Shown one piece after another: positions 20,701-30,761 of a stretch of 64,000 nt of DNA. The DNA is from Chitinophaga sp. E66 (GTDB taxonomy: Bacteria > Bacteroidota > Bacteroidia > Chitinophagales > Chitinophagaceae): positions 2,976,001-3,040,000 of the forward strand of contig CP079103.1 of assembly GCA_019285755.1 (NCBI GenBank), given 5' to 3'. The first letter of the stretch is position 1; each line of letters starts with the position of its first letter. Both the position numbers and the translations under genes were made by a program. The notes under the pieces are model-generated. The model saw only the letters and a program-made list of their open reading frames with translations. It was not told the origin of the DNA and made no database searches.

Positions 20701-20921
20701 CCAACTGGCGGAAGGCAAATTTCATCCGCCTGAGCACCGTTGCGCTGGCCTATTCCGTTCCGAAAGCCATCAGCAGCAGGGCCGGCATCAACTCGCTGAA
20801 GGTATACGCCAACGTGAGCAATGCGGCCGTTTACCAGCCCAACTGGATGTTCTGGGATGCCGAGTACGGCAACACGCCGCCCGCCCGTAACTGGTCATTG
20901 GGTATCAACGCCACTTTTTAA
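17785..20921 (+). CDS. SusC/RagA family TonB-dependent transporter
   Basis: About 1045 residues. A signal peptide, a carboxypeptidase-regulatory-like domain (ISGIVRDKSGAALPGVTVAI), the motif LDQLVVVGYGTRKKSDLTGA, a plug (IRGRSSLNASSAPLIVLDGV, IQTIDVLKDASAAAVFG) and a 22-strand barrel ending WSLGINATF. It imports an oligosaccharide or similar ligand across the outer membrane with its SusD partner. There is no STN domain, so control is more likely through LacI than through a FecR/sigma pair. The frame slips near 18535, 18760, 19088, 19735 and 20115. Confidence 0.93.
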
Positions 20922-20940
20922 GCCTCGTAAAAGAATCATC

Positions 20941-22761
20941 ATGCATAAGAATACGCTACAAATCGGTACCATCGCGCTGTTTGCAGCAGCGCTGTCTATC
21001 GCTCCGGGATGCGGGAAAGACTGGCTGAAACCAAAACCGCTCTCCTTTTATGAGCCAGACGAAACCTTCGTGGATGCGGCCGCCATGCGCGCCGGCCTCG
21101 TGGCATGCGCGCGCAATGCCCGCATCGAATACTACGGCGACAATCCGCCCATCCTCACCGAAATGCTCTTCTCCGAAGTAACCGTGGAAGGGGTAACGGA
21201 CAAGTCTGGTCCCCGCAGGACCTGAACCTCCTCATCACCCCGGATGGCGCTAATGAGAACAGCGCGGACAGGGCACGCATTTACCACTATTGGAGCGAGG
21301 GTTACAAGGGCATCAAATACGCCAATACGGTGATTTCGCGTATCGACAACGCCACATACGCCAGCGCCGACGAGCGCAACGCCATCCTCGGTTCCGCATA
21401 TTTCCACCGTGCGCTGCGCTATTACCGCCTTTGCATGCAATTCGGCGACGTGCCAGCGCCCATGCAGGAAATCGTTGCGCCGCGGACCGATTTCTTCACC
21501 ACCAAGCGCGACGTGATCCTCGAATACATTAAGAAAGACCTCGATTCCGCCAAGGGATGGGTGTCTGATAACGTGGCCCGGGGCGAAGTGACCAAAGGGG
21601 CGGTACTCCATCTGTTGACGAAAGTGAACCTGGCATTGGGTAAGTTCGATGATGCCATAGCATCATCTACCGCTGTGATAAATGGCGGCGCATACAGCCT
21701 GATGCGGCAGCCCTTTGGCGCTACCAAGAAGAATGTGATCTGGGATCTGCACCGGCCGGAAAACAAATCGATCGGCGAAAACAAGGAAGGCCTGTTCCTG
21801 GTGATCGACCGGTTCGGCGATGGCGGCTATGATGGCGGGATGCGTATTATGCGGCAGGCGGTGCCGTTCTGGGGCTCCAACATCAATACTCCATCTGGCA
21901 GAAAAGGCACCAACGACAATACCAATCCCGCTTTCATCCAGAGTAACCTGTACGGCCGCGGTATCGGCCGCTGCCGCCCTACGCCTTACAGCCTCTACGA
22001 GATCTGGGACGACCCCAACGATCTCCGGCATGCCAAAGGCAACTGGATGAACATGGAAGATCTCGTGTACAACGATATGGGCCTCAAAAACAACAACGAC
22101 CCCTACTACCTCAAGCCCCTGCAGCTTCGCAACGATGCCGGCGGCCTGTTGTGCGTAGATACCATCCGTTGCTGGTTCGGATGGCCGCATTACAAGATCT
22201 TCGTACCAGACACTGAAAATTCCCCATGCAGGGCGGCCACTCCGACTGGTACATCTTCCGCCTCGCGGAAACCTACCTTCTCCGCGCGGAAGCCTATTAT
22301 TGGAAAAATCAGTTAGGCCTTGCCACAGACGACCTTAACCAGGTGCGTACCCGCGCCGGTTGCGCACCGTTCACCGGCACGCTGGATATCGGCACCATCC
22401 TCGACGAACGCGCCAGGAACTGTTCTTCGAAGAGCCACGCAAAACGGAGCTGACCCGCATTTCCCTCATCTTCGCCCGCACGGGTAAAGCCGCTCCCAAC
22501 GGGAAGAGCTATTCGATGGACCGCATCTCTGATGAAAACTACTTCTACGACCGGATCATCGCTAAAAACGACTTCTACCGGCTGGGCATCGTCACCAATC
22601 ACGGCGATAAATTCACCATCAGCCCCTATCACATCTTCTGGCCCGTTCCCACCAAAGCCATCCAGGCCAACGTGCACGGCGTCGTGAACCAGAACAAGGG
22701 ATATGTGGGCACGGAGCGCAACGAACCGCCCAAAGACGCGGTAGATCAACGGAAAGATTGA
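20941..22761 (+). CDS. SusD/RagB family glycan-binding lipoprotein
   Basis: About 605 residues, the outer-membrane lipoprotein that caps the SusC at 17785. A lipobox (SIAPGC) places the lipidated cysteine near residue 22, and [20 protein letters not shown] is the usual SusD start. The TPR-like core includes [20 protein letters not shown] and the C-terminal [19 protein letters not shown]. It starts 20 bases after susC. The frame slips near 21205, 22225 and 22415. A hairpin at 22801 follows the stop. Confidence 0.92.
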
Positions 22762-22800
22762 TGATTAGCATATACATCCCCTTTAGCACAATTAAAGAAC

Positions 22801-22826
22801 AGCGGTCGCCGGTATCGGCGACCGCT
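22801..22826 (+). terminator. Hairpin after susD
   Basis: A perfect 11-bp stem (agcggtcgccg and its complement) with a 4-base loop, 40 bases after the susD stop. The downstream T content is weak (tatcgttt), so termination may be partial. Confidence 0.55.
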
Positions 22827-22839
22827 TATCGTTTAGGGC

Positions 22840-22870
22840 TTGCACCGCTGGGAGCAATTCTTTATTTTTA
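22840..22870 (+). promoter_or_regulatory. Candidate promoter of the Gfo/Idh/MocA gene
   Basis: TTG at 22840-22842, 20-base spacer, TATTTTTA at 22863-22870, ATG at 22898. It lies directly after the hairpin that closes susD, suggesting the oxidoreductase can be transcribed on its own. Confidence 0.5.
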
Positions 22871-22897
22871 AGGATATCAATTCAAATTCCACGTTCC

Positions 22898-24261
22898 ATG
22901 ACCCAGTTCCATATCAACCGCCGCCACTTTCTCAAAGGCGCGTCCGCCGCACTGGCGCTTTCTGCTTTAGGCGCTTACGGCATCGATGTCGTAAACCCGG
23001 CCAAACCTTACCGTGTAGGCCTGATCGGTACCGGATGGTACGGCAAAAGCGACCTGTTCCGTTTGATTCAGGTAGCGCCGGTGGAAGTGATCGCGTTGTG
23101 CGATGCGGATGAAAATCAATTAAAGGAAGCCGGAACATTGGTATCCCAGCGCCAGAAATCCGGCAAAACGCCCAGGCTCTACCGCGACTTCAGGAAGATG
23201 CTGTCCGAAAACCAGCTGGATATCGTACTGGTAGGCTCCCTGACCATTGGCATGCCCTCCTGACCATCGAGGCCCTCAAATCCGGCGCCAACGTATACGT
23301 TCAAAAGCCCATCAGCGTAGATGTGCTGGAAGGCGAAGCCATGCTGGCGGCCGCGCGCAAATACGGGAAAGTAGTCCAGGTAGGCACCCAGCGCAAAAGC
23401 ACCCCGCACCTCATCGACGCAAAGAAGAATATCGTAGATGCCGGCCTCCTCGGTAAAATATCCCACGTGGAGATGTGCTGTTACTACCATATGCGCGCCA
23501 ACGGCAACCCACCCGTGCAGGCCGTTCCCGATCATTTTGATTATGAGATGTGGACCGGCCCCGCGCCGCTGCGCCCGTTTGATGGCATGCCGCACGTCCG
23601 CTGGTGGCGCACTTTCATGGAATACGGCAACGGTATCATGGGCGATATGTGCATCCATATGTTCGATACCGTCCGCTGGATGTTGCAGTTGGGATGGCCC
23701 AAACGCATCAGTTCTACCGGTGGCATTTACGTGCAGAAGGAAGGCAAATCGAATATCTCAGATACCCAATCCGCCATCTTCGAATACGACGGGCTCAACT
23801 GTACCTGGCAGCACCGCACCTGGGGCACGCCGGCAGATCCCAAATACCCTGGGCCTTCACGCTTTACGGGGAAAACGGTACGTTAAGAGCCAGCACCATG
23901 TCGTACGACTTCACCCCACAGGGCAAAGTCGAGCCCATCCACAAAGATGTGGTGTATGAAAAGGAAAAGTACCCGGAAGATGTGAACGAGAAAGGCATCG
24001 AACTGAATGCGGCGCCGGCAACCCGGCTGCATATGCTCAACTTCCTGGATGCCATCACCACCAAAGGCAGACCTGTGGCTGATATCGAAGAAGGGCACAT
24101 CAGCACCGCCAGTTGCATCCTCGCTAATATCTCCATGCAGACCGGCAGGCCCTGGTCTATGATCCGGGCAAACGCATCATCGTAAACGACCGCGAAGCGA
24201 CCGCCCTGTTGCAACGCCCATACCGTGGGCCTGGCAACACCCATCGGCTCTGCTGGTATAA
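22898..24261 (+). CDS. Tat-exported Gfo/Idh/MocA family oxidoreductase
   Basis: About 455 residues. A twin-arginine signal (NRRHFLKGASAALALSALGA) predicts folded export with bound NAD(P). The Rossmann motif is VGLIGTGWYGKSDL, and YVQKPISVDV replaces the usual EKP motif. WWRTFMEYGNGIMGDMCIHM and the ending YRGPWQHPSALLV are typical of Bacteroidota sugar oxidoreductases in this class. The role is probably oxidation or epimerisation of a glycoside supplied by the adjacent SusCD; the substrate is unknown. The frame slips near 23255, 23855, 24165 and 24230; at the last, one missing C in GGGCC hides the true stop. Confidence 0.88.
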
Positions 24262-24276
24262 AGCCCATCATGACGC

Positions 24277-24665
24277 TTAGGCTTCATAAAGCTCCAGCGG
24301 AAGCCCGTCGGGATCGGTGAAGAATGTAAATTTCTTGCCGGTAAACTCATCTGTGCGCACCGGTTCGCAAGTGACGCCATGCGCGGCCAGCACTACGGCC
24401 GAAGCATCCACGTCCTGAACGGAAAAAGCCAGATGCCGCAGCCCCTGGCCTCCGGGGAAGATACCCGGGCAGGCGGGTCAGGAAAGGAAAACAGTTCTAT
24501 GCTATACTTGCCGTTGAGCGCGAGGTCCAACTTCCAGGAGTCGCGGGCGGCGCGGTAATGTTCTGCCGTGATGGTGAATCCCAGCACTTCCGTATAAAAG
24601 CGTTTGGAACGTTCGTAGTTGGAACAGATGATGGCGATATGGTGGATATTTTGCAGTTGCAGCAT
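24277..24665 (-). CDS. VOC family (glyoxalase-like) protein
   Basis: About 129 residues, one vicinal-oxygen-chelate module. The start HHIAIICSNYERSKRFYTEV and the middle SIELFSFPDPP are typical of the YaeR/SMU1112c group. After a frame slip near 24450 the tail reads GLRHLAFSVQDVDAS and ends TDPDGLPLELYEA. Metal-binding positions fit His in HHIA and Glu in SIELF and LELYEA. The reaction is not known for this group. The gene converges with the oxidoreductase, with 15 bases between stops. Confidence 0.85.
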
Positions 24666-24682
24666 AACGCAAATGTAAGGAA

Positions 24683-26620
24683 TCAGCGGATGAGGGTCAC
24701 CGTTCCTGGCGGCTGAACTTCCTGCCGTTGTAGTCCGTCCCTTCTACCATCCAGACGTAAGTACCCGCCGAAGCCGGCTTTCCGTTCACTTCACCGTTCC
24801 AGGGGTCGGAAAGGGCGCGCGTCTCGAATACGATCCTCCCCATCTGTCCCATACCCGCACGAAGGCCAGCTGCGGCACACCGGGAGCAATCACCCGGAAA
24901 CGGTCGTTGACGCCGTCGTTATTGGGCGTAAATGCAGTAGGCACATAGAACTCCGGCCCCGTGTATACCTTCACCATTACTTCATCTTCCTGCACACAAC
25001 CTTCCGGCGACCGCACGGTCAGGCGGTACAACTGGTCCTTATCGGGAACGGCGATCAACCCGGGCGAGTTGGCGTCGCTGAGGCCGGTCGTGGGCCACCA
25101 TTGGTATTGAAGATTATCCCCGTAGGTCTCTGCATGTAGTTTCAACGGCTGTCCGCGCGCAATAATGGTATCCCGGCCGGCATTCAGGCCAATGTCGGTG
25201 ACCGTGGCTTCCAGTGCAACGGGTTTGGCCAGGCAGCCGTCTTCAGACAGGGCCTGCGCCACAACGGGATATTTACCCCGTTGCGCAAACTGGTACCCGG
25301 TGTTCTGCCGCGATATCGTTTCGTGGTTATTGATATTCCAGGTCCACTCCGCGATGGCTATCCCCGGCGTCATATTCCGTGCCTCAAGTATCGTCTGCTC
25401 CCCGATACAGGCGTGCGCGGCGGTAGCCGAGATCACCGGAGACGGGTACACGGTCACGGGCCTGGTGATCGTGGCGCCGCATCCTTCCACGGAAGTAGCT
25501 TCCAGTGTAACAGGGTACGTTCCTGGCGCCGTATACGGCGCGTTAGGGTTCTGCCAGGTACTGGTGCGGCCGCCGCCAAAGCTCCATTTCCACTTGCCTA
25601 TGGTGCCAACCGCCACTTTCGAAGCGTCCAGCAACTGAAGCGGCGTGCCCAGGCAAAGGGAGTCGTGCGTGAAATCCGGTTCCGGGTAAGAACCGATCGT
25701 GACGATATTCTTCAGCGTGTCGGAAATGCAACCGCTATTGTCTTCTATCACCATCTTCACTTCATACTTCCCTGCCTGCGGATAAGTATGCGCCGGGGAA
25801 GCTTGCTGGTGAGCTTCGTGCCGTCGCCCAGATCCCAGTACCACCGCTGGATAGTGCCAAAGGAACTGGAGTTGTCGCGGAAGGTGACGGGTGTGCCGTC
25901 GCAGAAGATCTGTCCGCCGTCGAATTCGAATTCAGGCCGCAATGCCGCGCAGAACTGCTGGAGATTGGATGCTCCCGCGGTGGCGCCCGCAAAGCCCCAG
26001 AATACCATCGGGTCGTTACCGAAAACATCCGCCACCAGGTCTATGGTAGCGCTGGCGCGAAGGTCATGGTCTACCCAGACTTCCAGCTGGTGGGTGGTCG
26101 CGTTCCAGCGGATGCGGAACAAGTGCCATTGGCAGTCTTCGATGTTATCATGCCCCGCTGCTACCTGCACCGGACCGGCAAGGTTTTCTGGCAAAGCGTG
26201 GTTAGTTTCTCCGTTGATCTGGATCGACAGGTGATCGAAAGCCGGATCGTTTTCATCAGCGTTGTGCCAGGTGTCAATGATAATGCCGACCGAAGGAGTG
26301 ATCCCTTTGAACCCGATGCCTTGTCCGTTGGCGCCCAGGTTGGTCCCTTTGGTTTGCAGGATAAAACCGATGCCGTCTGCCCCTGTCTGGTCTTTGCAGC
26401 CGAGATTGATCTCGAATGTATAATCGAAAGAATTAAGCAGGCTGATCTTGTTCTTATTCCATACCGAGCCGCTGGATTGCAGCTGGTCGGGTGTCAGCAC
26501 ATAGCAGTTGCAGCTCTGCTGGGAAGCGGAGCCGTTCAGGATGTAGGGCTGCTGAATCTGTGCCTGTGCTGGAACCCCTGCAATAAGCAAAAAGGAAATA
26601 AGTCTGATGATGCTCTTCAT
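24683..26620 (-). CDS. Secreted lectin/PKD protein with T9SS type B sorting domain
   Basis: About 645 residues. Signal peptide (MKSIIRLISFLLIAGVPAQA), then a legume-lectin-like domain (residues about 25-230; FTFEINLGCKD-like block, DGIGFILQTKGTN, VGIIIDTWHN, LEVWVDHDLRA). Several PKD-type repeats follow (WYWDLGDGT, AHTYPQAGKYEVKMVIED). The C terminus is the gliding-motility-associated CHU_C domain (FYVPTAFTPNNDGVNDRFRV, VWDRWG, YVWMVEGTD). It is predicted to be exported through type IX secretion and held at the surface, possibly binding glycans. The frame slips near 25790 and 24840. Confidence 0.88.
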
Positions 26621-26863
26621 GACGGTCGGCGGCGGTATGCTGTGTACAAGATAGAAAAAATGCACGGGATGGTCCGGCAGGCGGGAAATTTAGCGGAGAA
26701 TTTACTGGTTCAGGTAAGGGATGGAAAGGATGAAGGCGATGGTTTTGACCCGTTTAAGGGACCCCGCCTGCCGGCAAAATGATGGCAATTGCCGTAATCG
26801 CCGGTGGGAAATGGCCCGATTGACCCGAAAAAGTCTATTTTAGCACCTCCAAGATACGTGTAT

Positions 26864-28014
26864 ATGGAATTGAAGAACGGCAGCACCTACCAGGCGGCTG
26901 CAAATGTAGCGGCAACCATCGAGCAGCACTTTCTGCGGCACCAGGACGAAGCCCGGGCGCAGCAGGAAGACAACGGGCTGGCATGCGTGCCCTCGGCCCG
27001 GCAGATCGAGCAGATCATCGACGTTGCCTTCTGGGCCAGTTTACGGAAAGAGGAAGGCCTCCCCACCCGCATATCCATCGCTTACCTGCAGCCTTCGGAA
27101 GCGGGCAAGCCCCTCCTGTTCGAGCACCGGCTGCCCTATTCGCCCAAAGTGCTGGCAAAGCTGGCGCCCGGGGTGGAACGTGCGGGCGTCCACGTGGGCA
27201 TTTGGGAAGAGGACGGCGAGCTATATATCTGGGGCACCACCCTCACCCTTCCTAAATACTGCTTCGTGCTCGACGTATCCGAACCCGGCCTGCTCGTAGT
27301 AAAACACCGCCGCGCCGCAGGGCTCGGCAAGTTCATCAACGTAGCCGTGCTGCAGGGAGATTCCGTAAAAGTCGTGAACGAACAATGCGGCATCCGGACA
27401 GATTGCCCCAGCATGCTCACCTCCCTGCTGGGCATCCATTCCTCCCCGCTGTGGAACCACCCGGTGAACGTGCTCATCCAGATCGCCGTGTCTATGCGGG
27501 CGCACCGCCGCGGAGGCACGCTCCTCGTCACCCCGCACCAGCACGAAGGCTGGAAAGACTCCATCGTACAACCGCTCACCTATCCCGTGTCCCCGCTTTC
27601 AGCGGCGTGGCCGACCTCATCCGGCAAGACGGCGAAGCTACCAGCGAAATATACTGGCAGAACGCCCTCCGCCGAGAAGTAGCTTATGTTACGGGACTCA
27701 CCGCAGTTGACGGCGCCACCATCATCAACGACCGCCACGAACTGCTGGCCTTCGGCGCCAAGATCACCCGCGCCGCCAGTTCCCAACCCGTCGAAGAAGT
27801 GCTCCTCACAGAACCGGTGACCGACCGCCAGCCGCTGCTCATGCACCCGTCCCGCCTCGGCGGCACCCGCCACCTCTCCGCCGCGCAGTTCGTCTATGAC
27901 CAGCGCGACGCACAGGCACTGGTGGCCTCACAGGACGGATACTTCACCGTCTTCTCCTGGTCGCCCGAATCTCGCATCGTACTGGCGCACCGGATCGACG
28001 TCTTACTAATCTGA
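26864..28014 (+). CDS. DisA-like (DACNV-type) predicted nucleotide sensor or cyclase
   Basis: About 383 residues. The N-terminal half (SARQIEQIIDVAFWASLRKE, LPTRISIAYLQPSE, YIWGTTLTLPKYCFVLDVSE) is the region seen in proteins named putative sensor domain DACNV-containing in Bacteroidota. The C-terminal third resembles a diadenylate cyclase (DisA_N/DAC) domain: VDGATIINDRHELLAFGAKI carries the DGA motif, and LGGTRHLSAAQFVYDQ carries a GTRHxxA motif. Both are positions used for ATP binding in DisA and CdaA. DACNV is a predicted sensor and enzymatic activity is not established. The frame slips near 27597. First gene of a three-gene operon, 25 bases before the ATPase. Confidence 0.7.
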
Positions 28015-28039
28015 TCTAACATCTCCTGATAAAATCATT

Positions 28040-29359
28040 ATGTCACAACAAACGATCGACAGCCTACGCGAGGCGTTGAAATTTTCGCCCGACAATGTGC
28101 CGTTGCGGTTGCACCTGGCAGAAACGCTCCTGCAAATGGAACGTTACGATGAAGCCGAACAGGAGTTCCGCGAAATCCTCGCAAAATCGCCCGGAGACAA
28201 GCCGCTCATCGGTCTTGCCAAGGTCTACTACCGCAAAGGCGCCTACGCCACCTGCAACGTGATCCTGGAAGACCTCCTGCGCACGCAACCCGATAACCTG
28301 GACGTACTGCTCCTGTATCACGCTCCTCGCTGAAGGAAAACCATATGGAAAACGCCATCCGGACCTATCAGCAGCTGCTCGACATCCATCCCGAGTTCTC
28401 CGATCCCGAGCTGGACAGCAAGCTGCGGGTTCGCAGTACTTCTGGGGATTTCTCCGATGATGAAGATGAGTTCGATGAAGACAACCTCACCATGTTCATG
28501 CAAAAACCCGATATCACGTTCAACGACGTCAGCGGGATGGAGCATGTGAAGAAAGAGATCGACGTCAAGATCATACGGCCCATGCAACATCCCGAACTGT
28601 ACAAAGCGTACGGGAAGAAGACGGGCGGCAGCATCCTCCTGTATGGCCCTCCCGGCTGTGGGAAAACCATGATCGCCAAGGCCACCGCCGGACAGGTGAA
28701 CGCACGGTTCATTAACGTGGGCCTCAACGAGATCCTCGACATGTACCGGGCAACAGCGAAAAGAACCTCCACCGTATTTTTGAATACGCGCGCGACAACA
28801 CCCCTGCGTCCTGTTCTTCGACGAGATAGACGCCATCGGCGCCAACCGGAACGACATGAAACAATCCGCCGGCCGGCAGCTCATCAACCAGTTCCTGCAG
28901 GAGCTGGATGGCGTGGAATACGACAATTCAGGCATCCTCATCCTGGGCGCTACCAATACGCCCTGGCATATGGACCCTGCTTTCCGCAGGCCGGGGCGCT
29001 TCGACCGGATGATCTTCGTGCCGCCGCCGGATCAGCCCGCGCGCACGGCCATGTTGCAAAAGAAGCTGCAGAACAAACCAGTGGAGCAGATCGATTATGA
29101 ATCCATCAGCAAACAGATCCCCGAATTCTCCGGCGCCGACATCGAAGCGGTGATCGATATGGCGGTGGAAGCCAAGCTGGAAGAATCCTTCAAAGACGGC
29201 GTGCCGCAGCCCATTAAGACCAAAGACCTGCTGACGGCGGCAAAGCGCCACCGGGCCAGCACGCGCGAATGGTTCTCCGTAGCCAAAAACTTCGCGCTGT
29301 ATGCCAACGAAGCCGGGCTGTACGACGATATCCTCCTCTACCTGAAAAACATGAAATAA
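28040..29359 (+). CDS. TPR-AAA+ ATPase, Cdc48/FtsH-like
   Basis: About 440 residues. Residues 1-125 hold three TPR-like helices pairs (FSPDNVPLRLHLAETLLQME, YDEAEQEFREILAKSPGDKP). An acidic linker (DFSDDEDEFDEDN) leads into a classical AAA module: Walker A GPPGCGKT, Walker B VLFFDEIDAIG, and second region of homology ending FRRPGRFDR. A helical lid and short C-terminal domain follow. No protease or membrane domain is present, so it probably remodels proteins recruited by its TPRs. The frame slips near 28325, 28755 and 28803. The next gene starts one base after its stop. Confidence 0.88.
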
Positions 29360-29360
29360 C

Positions 29361-30617
29361 ATGGATCACCAACTGATCGAACGCGCACTATATCTTCTTC
29401 AGCATAGAAAATTCCGCGAAGCGGAAACCGCCATCCAGCAAACACTGGCCCGCTACCCCATGGATACCAACGCCCTGGGGCTGCTGGCCGAAGTTAAGAT
29501 CCAGCTGGATCAGCACGACGAAGCCCTCCAGATCGTCAACGACACCATCGGCATCGATCCGGCAGACGACCGGCTTTATTACCAACGTGCCCGCATCCAC
29601 CTCAACAACGAAGACTTCAACGCCGCCGAGGCAGACCTGCGCGAAGCCATCCGCCTCGACCCGCAGGAAGCCGGGTACTACGCTACATACGCCATGCTGC
29701 TCAACCAGCGCAAGAAGTTCACCGAAGCGCTGTCGTTCGCCGAACAGGCGCTGCAGGTAGACCCCGAGAACGTATATGCCCTCAATGCCCAGCAGCACGG
29801 CCCTGCTGAAGCTGAACCGCAAGGAAGAATCATTCGAAGGGATCGAAAACGCTTTCCGGCACGATCCGGAGAACGCCTACACGCATGCAAATTACGGCTG
29901 GGGCCTCCTCGAGAAAGGCGACTCAAAAAAGCGCTGGAGCATTTCCGGGAAGCGCTCCGCATAGACCCCTCCATGCAAATGGCACAGGGCGGCATGATCG
30001 AGGCGCTGAAAGGCCGGTACCTCGTGTACCGCCTGTTCCTGAAGTACGCCTTCTTCATGGCCAAACTGAGCGAAAAATACCAGTGGGCGGTGATCATCGG
30101 GCTGTACCTGGTAACGAAATTCCTGAGCAGCACATCACAATCCAACCCGCACCTGGCGCCCTACCTCATGCCCATCGTGTATATCCTGATCGCCTTCGCT
30201 TTCACGACGTGGATCATGGAGCCAATGAGCAACCTGTTCCTGCGGTTCAACAAGTATGGCAAGTATATGCTCGACGATAAAGAGATCAGCGCCTCCAACG
30301 GGGTGGCCGTGAGCCTGGCGGTGGCCATCGCGGGAGGCATCGGTATGATCGCTACGGGCGGCGGCGCCGGATGGCTGGTAATGACGTATGCAGGCATCGC
30401 CTGCATGATCCCCCTCAGCGTCCGGAACAAAACATTCCGGCAGCCGATGGCCATGCAGATCTTTATCTGGGGATTATGCGCATTGGCCGTGGCGGCCATT
30501 GCGGCCGGCTTTGCAACAGGAAATCCGTTCAATATCCTGTCGATGGGATTCCTCATCGGCTTCATCGCCTTCCAGTGGGTGGTGAACTTCTCCATGATCC
30601 GCAGAAGCAACCGGTAA
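29361..30617 (+). CDS. TPR protein with C-terminal membrane domain
   Basis: About 420 residues. Roughly seven TPR units occupy residues 1-220 (ALYLLQHRKFREAETAIQQT, ADLREAIRLDPQEAGYYATY, ALEHFREALRIDPSM). They are followed by about six membrane helices (WAVIIGLYLVTKFL, YLMPIVYILIAFAFTTWIM, GVAVSLAVAIAGGIGMIATG, IFIWGLCALAVAAIAAGFA, FLIGFIAFQWVVNFSM). The TPRs precede the first helix and so are probably cytoplasmic, which would let this protein dock the ATPase at the membrane. The frame slips near 29790 and 29925. Last gene of the operon, followed by a terminator. Confidence 0.82.
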   Translation: MDHQLIERALYLLQHRKFREAETAIQQTLARYPMDTNALGLLAEVKIQLDQHDEALQIVNDTIGIDPADDRLYYQRARIHLNNEDFNAAEADLREAIRLDPQEAGYYATYAMLLNQRKKFTEALSFAEQALQVDPENVYALNAQQHGPAEAEPQGRIIRRDRKRFPARSGERLHACKLRLGPPRERRLKKALEHFREALRIDPSMQMAQGGMIEALKGRYLVYRLFLKYAFFMAKLSEKYQWAVIIGLYLVTKFLSSTSQSNPHLAPYLMPIVYILIAFAFTTWIMEPMSNLFLRFNKYGKYMLDDKEISASNGVAVSLAVAIAGGIGMIATGGGAGWLVMTYAGIACMIPLSVRNKTFRQPMAMQIFIWGLCALAVAAIAAGFATGNPFNILSMGFLIGFIAFQWVVNFSMIRRSNR

Positions 30618-30645
30618 TCTCTTTACATTTCCGACAAGATAATAT

Positions 30646-30675
30646 GCCCGCGGCCCACAGCCGCGGGCTTTTTTT
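30646..30675 (+). terminator. Rho-independent terminator of the DACNV/AAA/TPR operon
   Basis: A perfect 9-bp stem gcccgcggc/gccgcgggc with a 5-base loop and seven T, 29 bases after the TPR protein stop. Confidence 0.9.
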
Positions 30676-30761
30676 GTGCCGGCGGCAGACAATCTTACCG
30701 CCCACCGCCGTTACCGTGGCCACCGTTTTATTTACGGATACGGCGCGGTATCTTGGGGATC

